From assembly GCA_028275145.1 (NCBI GenBank), contig JAQCNG010000052.1, forward strand, positions 1 to 7,764: a stretch of 7,764 nt of DNA, given 5' to 3'. A model generated the notes under the pieces. It saw nothing but the letters and a program-made list of their open reading frames with translations, had not been told where the DNA came from and did not search any database. Of this stretch, positions 1 to 5,488 are shown one piece after another; position 1 is the first letter of the stretch; each line of letters begins with the position of its first letter. The position numbers were made by a program, and so were the translations under genes. The stretch comes from Halovenus sp. GTDB lineage: Archaea; Halobacteriota; Halobacteria; Halobacteriales; Haloarculaceae.

Positions 1-48
1 CCGTACGTTGTCGCCGGCGTGTTCACCCGCCGGGGGGACAGGGCCCGT

Positions 49-60
49 CATACCTACAAG
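49..60 (+). promoter_or_regulatory. Probable TATA-like promoter of the YbaK-like gene
   Basis: The sequence CATACCTACAAG is the only AT-rich patch in the 82 bases before the start and is centred about 28 nt from the ATG at 83. This is the usual archaeal TATA distance for a leaderless transcript. The match to a haloarchaeal TATA box is weak. The rest of 1-82 shows only a short GC-rich inverted repeat (CCGGCG at 14-19 with CGCCGG at 28-33) and no gene. Confidence 0.4.
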
Positions 61-82
61 AGAGGGGCCACAACGCAGGGAC

Positions 83-550
83 ATGCACGAGCGGGCCGCG
101 GCGTTCAAACAGCAGGCAGAGGAGTCGTTTGACATCGAGGTGGACGTCCACGAGTTTCCAGCGGGGACGAAAACCGCCGAGGATGCGGCGGCGGTGGTCG
201 GTTGTGACCTCGCACAGATAGCGAGTGCACTCGTCTTCGTGGCAGACCAGGTGGTCGTGGTGGTCACGAGCGGCGCGAACAACGTCGACACGCGGAAACT
301 CGCAACACACCGGGGGGTCCACCAGGCACGGATGGCAGACCCCGACGACGTCTCGGAGACGCTGGGGTGGTCGATTGGGGGTGTGCCGCCGTTCTGCCAC
401 GACACCGACGTTCCGGTGTTTCTCGACGAGTCACTGACCGACTACGACACCGTCTGGGCCGCCGCGGGCACCCCCGAGGCCGTGTTCCCGGTCCACCCGG
501 ACGCTATCGTCGAGCACGCGGACGCCGAGGTGGTCGAAATCGCGGAGTGA
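83..550 (+). CDS. YbaK/EbsC-family aminoacyl-tRNA deacylase-like protein (155 aa)
   Basis: This is a single-domain protein of the YbaK/ProX (prolyl-tRNA synthetase editing domain) fold. Relatives hydrolyse mischarged aminoacyl-tRNAs such as Cys-tRNAPro or Ala-tRNAPro in the cytosol. Family signatures seen are the N-terminal FPAGTKTAEDAAAVVG stretch (residues 25-40), TSGANNVDTRKLA (about 62-74), the GWSIGGVPP substrate loop (about 95-103) and AAGTPEAVFPVHPD near the end. Length is normal for free-standing members. The lysine usually found in the IVKSLVF segment, needed for catalysis in bacterial YbaK, is replaced: residues 46-52 read IASALVF, so Ser48 sits at the lysine position. Activity or specificity may therefore differ. 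The ATG at 83 was chosen because the protein then begins at the domain and an AT-rich promoter-like patch lies 28 nt upstream; the frame stays open upstream to position 8, but that extension is unlike the family. It converges with the next gene across 23 bp. Confidence 0.85.
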   Translation: MHERAAAFKQQAEESFDIEVDVHEFPAGTKTAEDAAAVVGCDLAQIASALVFVADQVVVVVTSGANNVDTRKLATHRGVHQARMADPDDVSETLGWSIGGVPPFCHDTDVPVFLDESLTDYDTVWAAAGTPEAVFPVHPDAIVEHADAEVVEIAE

Positions 551-573
551 CCGGCCCACCCCGGCGCTGACAG

Positions 574-1515
574 CTACGCTGGTTCCCCGTGGTCCAACCG
601 GCCATCGACGACTGTGTCGAACCGTCGAACACCGCTGTGGTCGGCCGGGTCGAGCGTCTCCTCGGCCCCGGGATGGAGGATACCGGCCAGCAACTCGAGT
701 GTCTCGACCAGTCGCGGGCCTGGCCGGTTCACGTACTGGTTACCGTCGACCAGGTACACCCGGCCCTGCTCGACCGCGGTCAGGTCAGACCAGCCCTGCC
801 GTGCTGTGAGGTCCCCGACGTTTCTGACAGTCTGGTTCAGGCCGAACCCGCAGGGCGACGCGACCAGCACCTCGGGGTCGGAGGCCCGTATCTCCGACCA
901 CTCCCGCGGGCGAGAGCGCTCGCCGGGGTCGGCCAGTCCGTAACTCCCACCGGCCCGCTCGACCATGCCGGGCACCCAGTGGCCGGCGACCATCGCCGGG
1001 TCGAGCCAGTCAAGCACCGCCGTCTCCGGGCCGTCTGCCGGCGTTGCCCGCTCGACGCGCTCGATCCGTTTGCGGTACTCCGTGACTAGCTCCGCCGCGC
1101 GTTCCTCCCGACCGAACCGCTCGCCGATTCGCTCGACATCCGCGAGCACGTCCCCGAGACTGTGCGGGTCGGTGGTGACAACCGCCGTGTCGAGGTCCAG
1201 CTCTGTCACCGCTCTCCGGACGTTCGAGTCGTCCACCGCACAGACCTCACAGGTGCCCTGCGAGAGGATAACGTCCGGGTCCAGCGCCGCCAGGCGCTCG
1301 CGGTCCAGTTCGTACACCCCGCCCGTTTCCACCGCCTCGCCGACCTGCTCGTTTATCTCCTGACTCGTCCCGTCTGCGTCGACGCGGGCGTGGATGACTG
1401 TCGGTAGCGTCTGTGCCTGTGGCGGGTAGTCACACTCGTGAGACACACCCACCGGTTCGACGTTCAGGGCGTAACAGAGCTCCGTTGCCGAGGGCAGAAG
1501 TGAGATTACGCGCAT
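574..1515 (-). CDS. BtuF-like helical-backbone metal/cobalamin receptor protein, apparently cytosolic (313 aa)
   Basis: The protein belongs to the periplasmic-binding-protein type III fold (COG0614-like, BtuF/FepB relatives) that binds cobalamin, haem or iron chelates. It starts directly with the first beta strand (MRVISLLPSATELCYAL) and has no signal peptide, lipobox Cys or membrane anchor, unlike true haloarchaeal ABC-transporter binding proteins. Visible motifs are SHECDYPP (residues 25-32), SQGTCEVCAVD with a CxxC pair (Cys89 and Cys92), LDWLDPAMVAGHWVPGMVE near residue 170, and the C-terminal NRPGPRLVETLELLAGILHP. This no-signal clade is usually annotated as cobalamin-binding protein, but I know of no direct proof of ligand. 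No BtuC or BtuD permease or ATPase gene lies in the window. The start ATG has a TATA-like box about 26 nt upstream, and the stop is TAG. The fold assignment is firm; the ligand and role are uncertain. Confidence 0.8.
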   Translation of the reverse strand: MRVISLLPSATELCYALNVEPVGVSHECDYPPQAQTLPTVIHARVDADGTSQEINEQVGEAVETGGVYELDRERLAALDPDVILSQGTCEVCAVDDSNVRRAVTELDLDTAVVTTDPHSLGDVLADVERIGERFGREERAAELVTEYRKRIERVERATPADGPETAVLDWLDPAMVAGHWVPGMVERAGGSYGLADPGERSRPREWSEIRASDPEVLVASPCGFGLNQTVRNVGDLTARQGWSDLTAVEQGRVYLVDGNQYVNRPGPRLVETLELLAGILHPGAEETLDPADHSGVRRFDTVVDGRLDHGEPA

Positions 1516-1537
1516 ACCACAGTCTTGGCGTCCAGCG

Positions 1538-1544
1538 TCTTAAC
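1538..1544 (-). promoter_or_regulatory. TATA-like box of the BtuF-like gene
   Basis: On the minus strand the sequence GTTAAGA is centred about 26 nt before the ATG at 1515. It lies in the 71-bp gap after the small winged-helix gene, which argues that the BtuF-like gene has its own leaderless transcript. It is the only AT-rich patch in that gap. Confidence 0.45.
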
Positions 1545-1586
1545 AGGCCGGGACCGGCAGGGCGACCAGACCGGACCGGACCCGAC

Positions 1587-1880
1587 CTACAGCGAGAAAC
1601 GGTCGCGGAGCTGGTCGAACAGGTCGTCGCCGCTCTCGCTCTCGCCGGGTCCGACCACGTACTCCTCGACGGTGATGACCGTCCGTCCCCCGTCGGTGTG
1701 GACCTGGATGAGTTCGTCGGACTTGAGATTGCCGAGCGCCTCCTCGAGCGTATCGATGTCGGCGTCGACCGCAGTCCGGATTGCAAGCACTGTCATTCCG
1801 TCTCCGTTGCGCTCGGCGAGAGCGTCGAGCACCGCAACCTCTGTCTCGTCTCTGTCACGGTACTCGGGTTTCGCTCGCAT
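1587..1880 (-). CDS. Small winged-helix-like protein (97 aa), possibly the haloarchaeal DUF6432 family
   Basis: This is a short acidic protein beginning MRAKPEYRDRDETEVAVLDAL. Residues about 10-70 have the pattern of a winged helix-turn-helix: a helix with EVAVLDALAERNGDGMTV, a second helical stretch IRTAVDADIDTLEEALGNL, then KSDELIQVHTDGGRTVITV, which looks like the recognition helix end plus beta wing. The tail EEYVVGPGESESGDD is acidic. I associate this sequence type with the haloarchaeal DUF6432 family from memory; that name has not been checked. The role is unknown, perhaps a transcription regulator. The ATG at 1880 is preferred over an in-frame upstream start at 2024 because a strong TATA box (1906-1913) lies between them and the longer form would translate the non-coding repeat. 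An 11-bp palindrome just before the start could be an autoregulatory operator. Confidence 0.8.
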   Translation of the reverse strand: MRAKPEYRDRDETEVAVLDALAERNGDGMTVLAIRTAVDADIDTLEEALGNLKSDELIQVHTDGGRTVITVEEYVVGPGESESGDDLFDQLRDRFSL

Positions 1881-1882
1881 CG

Positions 1883-1893
1883 GTACACTGTAC
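1883..1893. promoter_or_regulatory. 11-bp palindrome near the transcription start of the winged-helix gene
   Basis: GTACACTGTAC is a perfect inverted repeat (5-bp arms GTACA and TGTAC around one C). It sits between the TATA box at 1906-1913 and the start codon at 1880, so a protein bound here would cover the initiation site. Palindromes of this size also occur by chance, and the regulator is unknown; the adjacent winged-helix-like protein is a candidate. Confidence 0.35.
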
Positions 1894-1905
1894 GCAAGCG
1901 CGGGT

Positions 1906-1913
1906 CTTATAAT
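1906..1913 (-). promoter_or_regulatory. Strong TATA box of the winged-helix gene
   Basis: The minus-strand sequence ATTATAAG is the best TATA match in the window and is centred about 29 nt before the ATG at 1880, giving a 5' leader of only a few bases. It lies 28 bp downstream (in minus-strand direction) of the end of the 80-bp repeat that follows cysK. Confidence 0.7.
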
Positions 1914-1941
1914 CCGTGGCTGGATCCGCCGCCGGAGACTC

Positions 1942-2021
1942 GTACTGTCGGCTGTGACTTCGTGCAACGATTCGGCACCCCGGGGTGCCGAAATGTGCCA
2001 TGGGCTTACAGCCGACTGTAT
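1942..2021 (-). repeat. Copy 1 of an 80-bp structured repeat, downstream of cysK
   Basis: This unit is 71/80 identical, without gaps, to a second copy at 2992-3071. Its ends are inverted repeats: plus-strand TACTGTCGGCTGT at 1943-1955 against ACAGCCGACTGTA at 2008-2020, with one mismatch. The centre is a perfect 22-bp palindrome at 1971-1992 (arm TTCGGCACCCC), able to form an 11-bp stem. Read on the minus strand the unit starts with the last base of the cysK TGA stop codon (2021-2023), and the identity with copy 2 includes that codon and three bases (CTC) at the other edge. The unit ends 28 bp before the next gene's TATA box. It could be an RNA 3'-end or processing element, a small non-autonomous mobile element (MITE-like), or a protein-binding spacer. 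It contains no poly-T tract typical of an intrinsic terminator. Confidence 0.9.
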
Positions 2022-2929
2022 CACCCCGTCTCGAACATGCCAGTGCTGAGATACCGCTCACCGGAGTCCCAGAACACTGTGACCACGAGTGGCTCCGGCC
2101 GCTCCCCCCGGAGTCGTCGGGCCACACGCTTTGCCGCGAGATTCGACGCGCCCGAGGACTGTCCGACCAGTATCCCTTCCTCGCTGGCCAGTCGTCGACA
2201 CTCCCGCTCGGCGTCGTCGACGGTGACAGTCTCGACTCCGTCGAGCAGGTCCGTGTCGAGGTTCTCGCTGACAAAGCCCGGCCCCATTCCCTGGAACTCG
2301 GTTTCGCCCGGTGACTCCCCCGAGAGGACGGCGCTCTGGGCGGGTTCGACTGCGACGACCCGCAGGTCAGGAAACGACTCGCGGAGTCGCCGGCCGGTTC
2401 CGGTGATGGTCCCGCCGGTGCCGACGCCGGCCACGAGCGCATCCACGGCCCGGTCGCCCACCTGGTCGAGTATCTCCTCTCCCGTTGTCCGGTAGTGCGC
2501 GTCCGGGTTGGCGCTGTTCTCGAACTGGCGCAACTGGACGTGCCCCTGCTCGCGCTCGAGTTCGTCTGCCCGCTCGCGGGCCGCCGAGATATCACCCGCG
2601 ACGAGTTCCAGGTCGGCACCGTAGGCCCGCATCACCTGGCGGCGCTCTTTCGACTGACTGGCCGGCATCACCAGCACCACGTCGTAGCCCTTTGCCGCGC
2701 CCACCATCGCCAGGCCGATTCCGGTGTTGCCACTCGTCGGTTCCACGAGCGTGTCGCCGGCATCGAGTTTTCCCGCCCGCTCCGCTGCCTCGACCATGCC
2801 ACGCACCGGCCGGTCCTTTGCCGACCCGGCGGGGTTGAACGAATCCACCTTCGCAGCGATTGTTGTCCCCGGTGGACTGTCGACTGCCACGAGCGGTGAC
2901 CCGATTGTCTCGAGAATGTTGTCGTTCAC
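2021..2929 (-). CDS. cysK: Cysteine synthase (O-acetylserine sulfhydrylase family), 302 aa
   Basis: This is a fold-type II PLP enzyme that makes cysteine from O-acetylserine (or O-phosphoserine in some archaea) and sulfide in the cytosol. The PLP lysine is Lys38 in FNPAGSAKDRP. The substrate-binding loop is PTSGNTG (residues 64-70), the pyridine-phosphate glycine loop is GVGTGGT (168-174), and other family motifs are QFENSANPDAHYRTTG (135-150), GQSSGA (256-261) and DSGERYLS (288-295). Length matches CysK without an additional CBS regulatory domain. A cystathionine beta-synthase-like or CysM substrate preference cannot be excluded. The start is GTG at 2929, chosen because a TATA-like box lies 27 nt upstream and the protein begins at the usual NDNILETIGSPL motif. 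The TGA stop lies at the edge of the 80-bp repeat. Neighbours give no clear pathway context; no serine acetyltransferase is visible. Confidence 0.93.
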   Translation of the reverse strand: MNDNILETIGSPLVAVDSPPGTTIAAKVDSFNPAGSAKDRPVRGMVEAAERAGKLDAGDTLVEPTSGNTGIGLAMVGAAKGYDVVLVMPASQSKERRQVMRAYGADLELVAGDISAARERADELEREQGHVQLRQFENSANPDAHYRTTGEEILDQVGDRAVDALVAGVGTGGTITGTGRRLRESFPDLRVVAVEPAQSAVLSGESPGETEFQGMGPGFVSENLDTDLLDGVETVTVDDAERECRRLASEEGILVGQSSGASNLAAKRVARRLRGERPEPLVVTVFWDSGERYLSTGMFETG

Positions 2930-2951
2930 TGTTCGTTGCTACGTTGTCCGT

Positions 2952-2960
2952 GAATAAAAG
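2952..2960 (-). promoter_or_regulatory. TATA box of cysK
   Basis: The minus-strand sequence CTTTTATTC is centred about 27 nt upstream of the GTG start at 2929. It supports the GTG as a leaderless start and shows that cysK is transcribed separately from the SPFH gene upstream. The box lies about 31 bp from the end of repeat copy 2. Confidence 0.6.
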
Positions 2961-2991
2961 CCGGCCTACTCCGGTCGATACTGCCGCGCTC

Positions 2992-3071
2992 ATACTGTCG
3001 GCTGTCACTTCGTGGAGCGATTCAGCACCCCGGGGTGCCGAGGTGTGCCATGGGATTACAGCCGACAGTAT
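2992..3071 (-). repeat. Copy 2 of the 80-bp structured repeat, downstream of the SPFH gene
   Basis: This unit is the gap-free partner of the copy at 1942-2021 (71/80 identical). Its terminal inverted repeats are perfect: ATACTGTCGGCTGT at 2992-3005 and ACAGCCGACAGTAT at 3058-3071. The inner stem around GCACCCCGGGGTGC differs from copy 1 by one internal base, which gives a G-U pair in minus-strand RNA but an A-C mismatch in plus-strand RNA. As in copy 1, the unit begins inside the TGA stop codon (3071-3073) of the upstream minus-strand gene, lies in the same orientation, and is followed by the promoter of the next gene. A partial echo, ATACTGCCG, occurs at 2978-2986 just outside. Confidence 0.9.
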
Positions 3072-4213
3072 CAGTCGTCGTCCGAGGCGTTGAACTGGTC
3101 GCTGCCCTCCCCGTCGAGCAGGTCGTCGGGGTCCTGGATGTCGGCGGTGGTGTCCCCCTGCTTGACCTTTTTGGCCTCCTCCTCCATCTCCTCCAGGTCG
3201 ACTATCTCGTCCTCGTTCTCGAGTTCGCCCAGAATCTCCTGGATGTCGTCGAGTCCCAGCATCTCGCGGGTCTCCTCGTCGAACTCGAGCCCCTCGAGAA
3301 CGTGGCCGTTCTCCTTTGCGTCGGCACCCTGCAGGTGCTTGCCGTACCGTCCGACGAGTGACGTCAGCTCCTGGGGCAGGACGAACTTCGTGGACTCGCC
3401 CTTGCCGATCTCCTCGAGGGTCTCCATCCCGCGCTCGATGACGGCGCGTTCGCCCATCGACTCGGCGGATTTCGCGCGCAACACCGTCGAGATGGCGTCA
3501 CCCTGTGCCTCGAGAATCTGGGACTGCTTCTCACCCTGAGAGCGGATGATCTGGGACTGCTTGTCACCCTGTGCCTCCTCGATTGCGCTGCGTCGCTCAC
3601 CCTGTGCCTCGAGAATCATGGCACGGCGGCGGCGCTCGGCGGAGGTCTGTTGCTCCATTGCCTGCTGGACGTCCTTCGAGGGGTTGACCTCCCGGACCTC
3701 GACGGACTCCACGCGGATACCCCACTCGTCTGTCGGTTCGTCCAGTTCGGTCCGTATCTTCGCGTTTATCTCCTGTCGCTTGTTCAGCGTGTCGTCCAGT
3801 TCCATGTCGCCCAGCACCGCACGCAGTGTCGTCTGTGCGAGATTCGAGACGGCCTTCTTGTAGTTGTCGACTTCGAGGAACGCCTTCTGTGCGTCCATCA
3901 CCTTTATGTAGACAACAGCGTCGGCGATCACCGGCGAGTTGTCCCGGGTGATCGCCTCCTGTTTGGGCACGTCCAGCGTCTGTGTTCGCATGTCGAACGT
4001 GTACGTCTTCGTGACGAACGGCAACACGAAGTTCGGGCCAGGGTTGAGTAGCCCCTGGAACTTCCCGAAGCGTGTGTACGCGCGCTTCTCGTAGGCACGC
4101 ACGATGACGATGCTCTGGTAGGCCGTCACCACTGCTATCAGGAACAGAACGACTGCCACCACCTGAAACACTGGTATGCTCGACCCACCGCCGGACAGCA
4201 CGAGGTCTATCAT
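3071..4213 (-). CDS. Stomatin-like SPFH/band 7 membrane protein (380 aa)
   Basis: This is an archaeal stomatin/prohibitin-type protein expected to form membrane-attached oligomers that organise membrane domains or regulate membrane proteases. A single N-terminal membrane segment lies at about residues 15-38 (VFQVVAVVLFLIAVVTAYQS). The SPFH domain follows, with NPGPNFVLPFVTKTYTFDMR, TLDVPKQEAITRDNSPV and the ending VREVNPSKDVQQAMEQQ. Residues about 185-270 form a charged helical, probably coiled-coil, region containing four 11-residue repeats ending in AQGE, AQGD, SQGE and AQGD (about 195-239). The last roughly 70 residues are an acidic, probably disordered tail, longer than in compact stomatins. 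In other archaea the partner is an NfeD-type membrane serine protease; none is in this window. The ATG has a TATA-like box about 29 nt upstream. The stop is the TGA that borders repeat copy 2. Confidence 0.92.
   Translation of the reverse strand: MIDLVLSGGGSSIPVFQVVAVVLFLIAVVTAYQSIVIVRAYEKRAYTRFGKFQGLLNPGPNFVLPFVTKTYTFDMRTQTLDVPKQEAITRDNSPVIADAVVYIKVMDAQKAFLEVDNYKKAVSNLAQTTLRAVLGDMELDDTLNKRQEINAKIRTELDEPTDEWGIRVESVEVREVNPSKDVQQAMEQQTSAERRRRAMILEAQGERRSAIEEAQGDKQSQIIRSQGEKQSQILEAQGDAISTVLRAKSAESMGERAVIERGMETLEEIGKGESTKFVLPQELTSLVGRYGKHLQGADAKENGHVLEGLEFDEETREMLGLDDIQEILGELENEDEIVDLEEMEEEAKKVKQGDTTADIQDPDDLLDGEGSDQFNASDDD
3498..3629 (-). repeat. Four imperfect 33-bp tandem repeats inside the SPFH gene
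   Basis: On the plus strand, TCACCCTG recurs at 3498, 3531, 3564 and 3597, exactly 33 bp apart. The units encode the 11-residue repeats of the predicted coiled coil (consensus roughly K/R-x-S-x-I-x-x-A-Q-G-E/D). Hendecad-like AEG or AQG repeats are usual after the SPFH domain, so this is protein structure rather than a separate DNA element, although such DNA can change copy number by slippage. Confidence 0.85.
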
Positions 4214-4238
4214 AGCGTATGTACTTGGTAGCGACGGT

Positions 4239-4246
4239 TCAAAAAG
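4239..4246 (-). promoter_or_regulatory. TATA-like box of the SPFH gene
   Basis: The minus-strand sequence CTTTTTGA, preceded by the purine-rich CTGAAAC that could act as a BRE, is centred about 29 nt before the ATG at 4213. It lies in the 82-bp gap after mfnA, so the SPFH gene probably has its own leaderless transcript. Nothing else is visible in that gap. Confidence 0.55.
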
Positions 4247-4295
4247 GTTTCAGTCGGTCGGTCTCTGTCCGGTGTTCGGCCCGCGCTCGACGGCC

Positions 4296-5351
4296 TCAGT
4301 ACCAGTCCAGGTCGGCGACAAAGGAACGCAGCATCGACCGGGTGACGTGGGGCATACAGACGATTCGCAGCTCGCCCGCACCGGTTTTCGAGACCCGCCA
4401 GCCACGCTCGCGGAGTTCGTCGGTCATCGGCACCGAGAGGTCGGCGGCGACCAGCGGCAGCTCCGGGCCGAACACCTCGTGACCGCGACTCTCGAGGGCG
4501 TCGGCGACCCACCGGGCGTTGTCCATCGCACGGTCGTACGCGTCGCTGTAGCCCGCCGGCCAGAGCGCCTCCATCGCGGCCACCGCGCTGGCCACGCCCG
4601 CGCCGCTGCGCGTGCCGGTCAGGGTCACCTGCGTGGCCGACTCCAGATACGGCGTGTCGATTGCGAGTTCGTCGAAAAGCGCCGTCTCCCGGGCGAGCAG
4701 TCCGCCGGCCGGAATCGCCGCCTGCCCCACCTTGTGGGGGTCTATGGTCATGGTGTCGATATCGGCGTGTTCGAACTGCCAGTCGTAGTCGGCAAAGGGG
4801 AGATAGAACCCGCCCCAGGCCGCGTCGACGTGACAGAGCGCGTCCGCGTCCGTCGCCAGTTCCGCGAGTGCGGGAATCGGGTCGACGGCACCGTACTCGG
4901 TGGAACCGGCCACACCGACGACTGCGACGGTATCTGTGTCCACGAGCTCAGTCATCGCCTCGACATCGGCGCGGTGGTCGGTGACCGGCCCACTCCGCAG
5001 TTCGACGCCGAGCACCTCGGCGGCCTTCCGGAAACTGAAGTGTGCACTCGTCGGCGCGACCACGTTCGGGTCGTCCGTCTCGGCCCGGTTACGGGCGATG
5101 CGAATCGCCTGTATGTTCGCCTCGGTGCCGCCGCTGGTGATGTAGCCCGCCGGGTCCTCGAGGCCGGCCACCGTCCCGAGCATCTCGACGGCCGTCGCCT
5201 CCATCTCGGTGACACTCTCGTACGTGCCAGGGTCACCGGGGTTCGTGGCGAGAAACCGCTCCGCTGCCTCGCGTGCCCTCGGGTGTGGCTCCGTACACAT
5301 CGACGTGAGAACCCTGTCGAAATCCTGCGGTTCGCCACGGGCCTGCTGCAT
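4296..5351 (-). CDS. mfnA: MfnA-type PLP decarboxylase, probably L-aspartate 1-decarboxylase (351 aa)
   Basis: This is a group II PLP-dependent decarboxylase of the archaeal MfnA family. In methanogens MfnA decarboxylates tyrosine for methanofuran. In non-methanogenic archaea family members act on aspartate and supply beta-alanine for coenzyme A; haloarchaea lack methanofuran, so the second role is the better inference here. The PLP lysine is Lys207 in [16 protein letters not shown]. Other residues seen are [16 protein letters not shown] (72-87, phosphate binding), His104 in [14 protein letters not shown] (expected ring stacking), and Asp176 in HVDAAWGG. The C-terminal small domain includes [21 protein letters not shown]. 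The length is slightly shorter than the usual 360-380 aa but no motif is missing. The ATG at 5349-5351 has a TATA-like box about 26 nt upstream. It is divergent from the aldehyde dehydrogenase gene across 137 bp. Confidence 0.9.
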   Translation of the reverse strand: MQQARGEPQDFDRVLTSMCTEPHPRAREAAERFLATNPGDPGTYESVTEMEATAVEMLGTVAGLEDPAGYITSGGTEANIQAIRIARNRAETDDPNVVAPTSAHFSFRKAAEVLGVELRSGPVTDHRADVEAMTELVDTDTVAVVGVAGSTEYGAVDPIPALAELATDADALCHVDAAWGGFYLPFADYDWQFEHADIDTMTIDPHKVGQAAIPAGGLLARETALFDELAIDTPYLESATQVTLTGTRSGAGVASAVAAMEALWPAGYSDAYDRAMDNARWVADALESRGHEVFGPELPLVAADLSVPMTDELRERGWRVSKTGAGELRIVCMPHVTRSMLRSFVADLDWY

Positions 5352-5372
5352 ACCCCAACGAGGTGGCGACCC

Positions 5373-5380
5373 TTTTTAGT
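5373..5380 (-). promoter_or_regulatory. TATA-like box of mfnA
   Basis: The minus-strand sequence ACTAAAAA, with CGAAAT just upstream as a possible BRE, is centred about 26 nt before the mfnA start at 5351. It occupies the left part of the divergent region 5352-5488, well separated from the rightward promoter at about 5458-5465. Confidence 0.6.
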
Positions 5381-5415
5381 GATTTCGAGACTGTGAGAGG
5401 AGGGCACAGCGCGCT

Positions 5416-5447
5416 GTCGGGTCGCCGGGACACCCGGGCGCGCCGAC
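5416..5447. repeat. Imperfect GC-rich inverted repeat in the mfnA / aldehyde dehydrogenase divergent region
   Basis: The arms GTCGGGTCGCCGGG (5416-5429) and CCCGGGCGCGCCGAC (5433-5447) pair with one bulge and two mismatches around an ACA loop. It lies between the two divergent TATA boxes, where a shared regulator could bind. GC-rich DNA yields such pairings by chance, so functional significance is uncertain. Confidence 0.3.
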
Positions 5448-5452
5448 GCTCC

Positions 5453-5472
5453 GGGAGGTTTACACACCTCCC
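5453..5472 (+). promoter_or_regulatory. Promoter of the aldehyde dehydrogenase gene with an inverted repeat across the TATA box
   Basis: A TATA-like sequence GTTTACAC (about 5458-5465) is centred about 27 nt before the ATG at 5489. It is embedded in a perfect inverted repeat with 7-bp arms GGGAGGT (5453-5459) and ACCTCCC (5466-5472) and a 6-nt spacer TTACAC. A dimeric protein binding here would block TBP access, so this is a good candidate repressor operator. No regulator gene is identifiable beside it. Confidence 0.5.
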
Positions 5473-5488
5473 CACCGAACCCCCGCGT

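Noticed and set aside
14..33. GC-rich inverted repeat CCGGCG / CGCCGG before the first gene
   Set aside because: The stem is only 6 bp in very GC-rich DNA with an 8-nt loop, which is expected by chance.
1942..2021. Simple intrinsic transcription terminator
   Set aside because: The hairpin is strong but no T-rich tract follows on the minus strand, so a classical poly-U terminator is not supported; another 3'-end role stays possible.
1942..2021. Target-site duplication flanking the repeats, which would prove transposition
   Set aside because: Both copies have CTC on one side and CA on the other, but these are shared between copies rather than being matching direct repeats around each copy.
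1881..2024. Longer N-terminus for the winged-helix protein, starting at 2024
   Set aside because: It would translate the non-coding repeat and the TATA box at 1906-1913, and would overlap the end of cysK.
1413..2495. Open frame of 360 codons on the plus strand
   Set aside because: It runs antisense through three well-supported minus-strand genes and the 80-bp repeat, and its composition (Arg, Ser and Pro rich, not acidic) is unlike haloarchaeal proteins.
1942..3071. CRISPR array
   Set aside because: There are only two copies, 80 bp long and separated by a complete gene, so there is no regular repeat-spacer pattern.
4176..5396. Open frame of 406 codons on the plus strand opposite mfnA
   Set aside because: Antisense shadow rich in Arg and His, covering the promoters of mfnA and the SPFH gene; mfnA itself has all PLP motifs.
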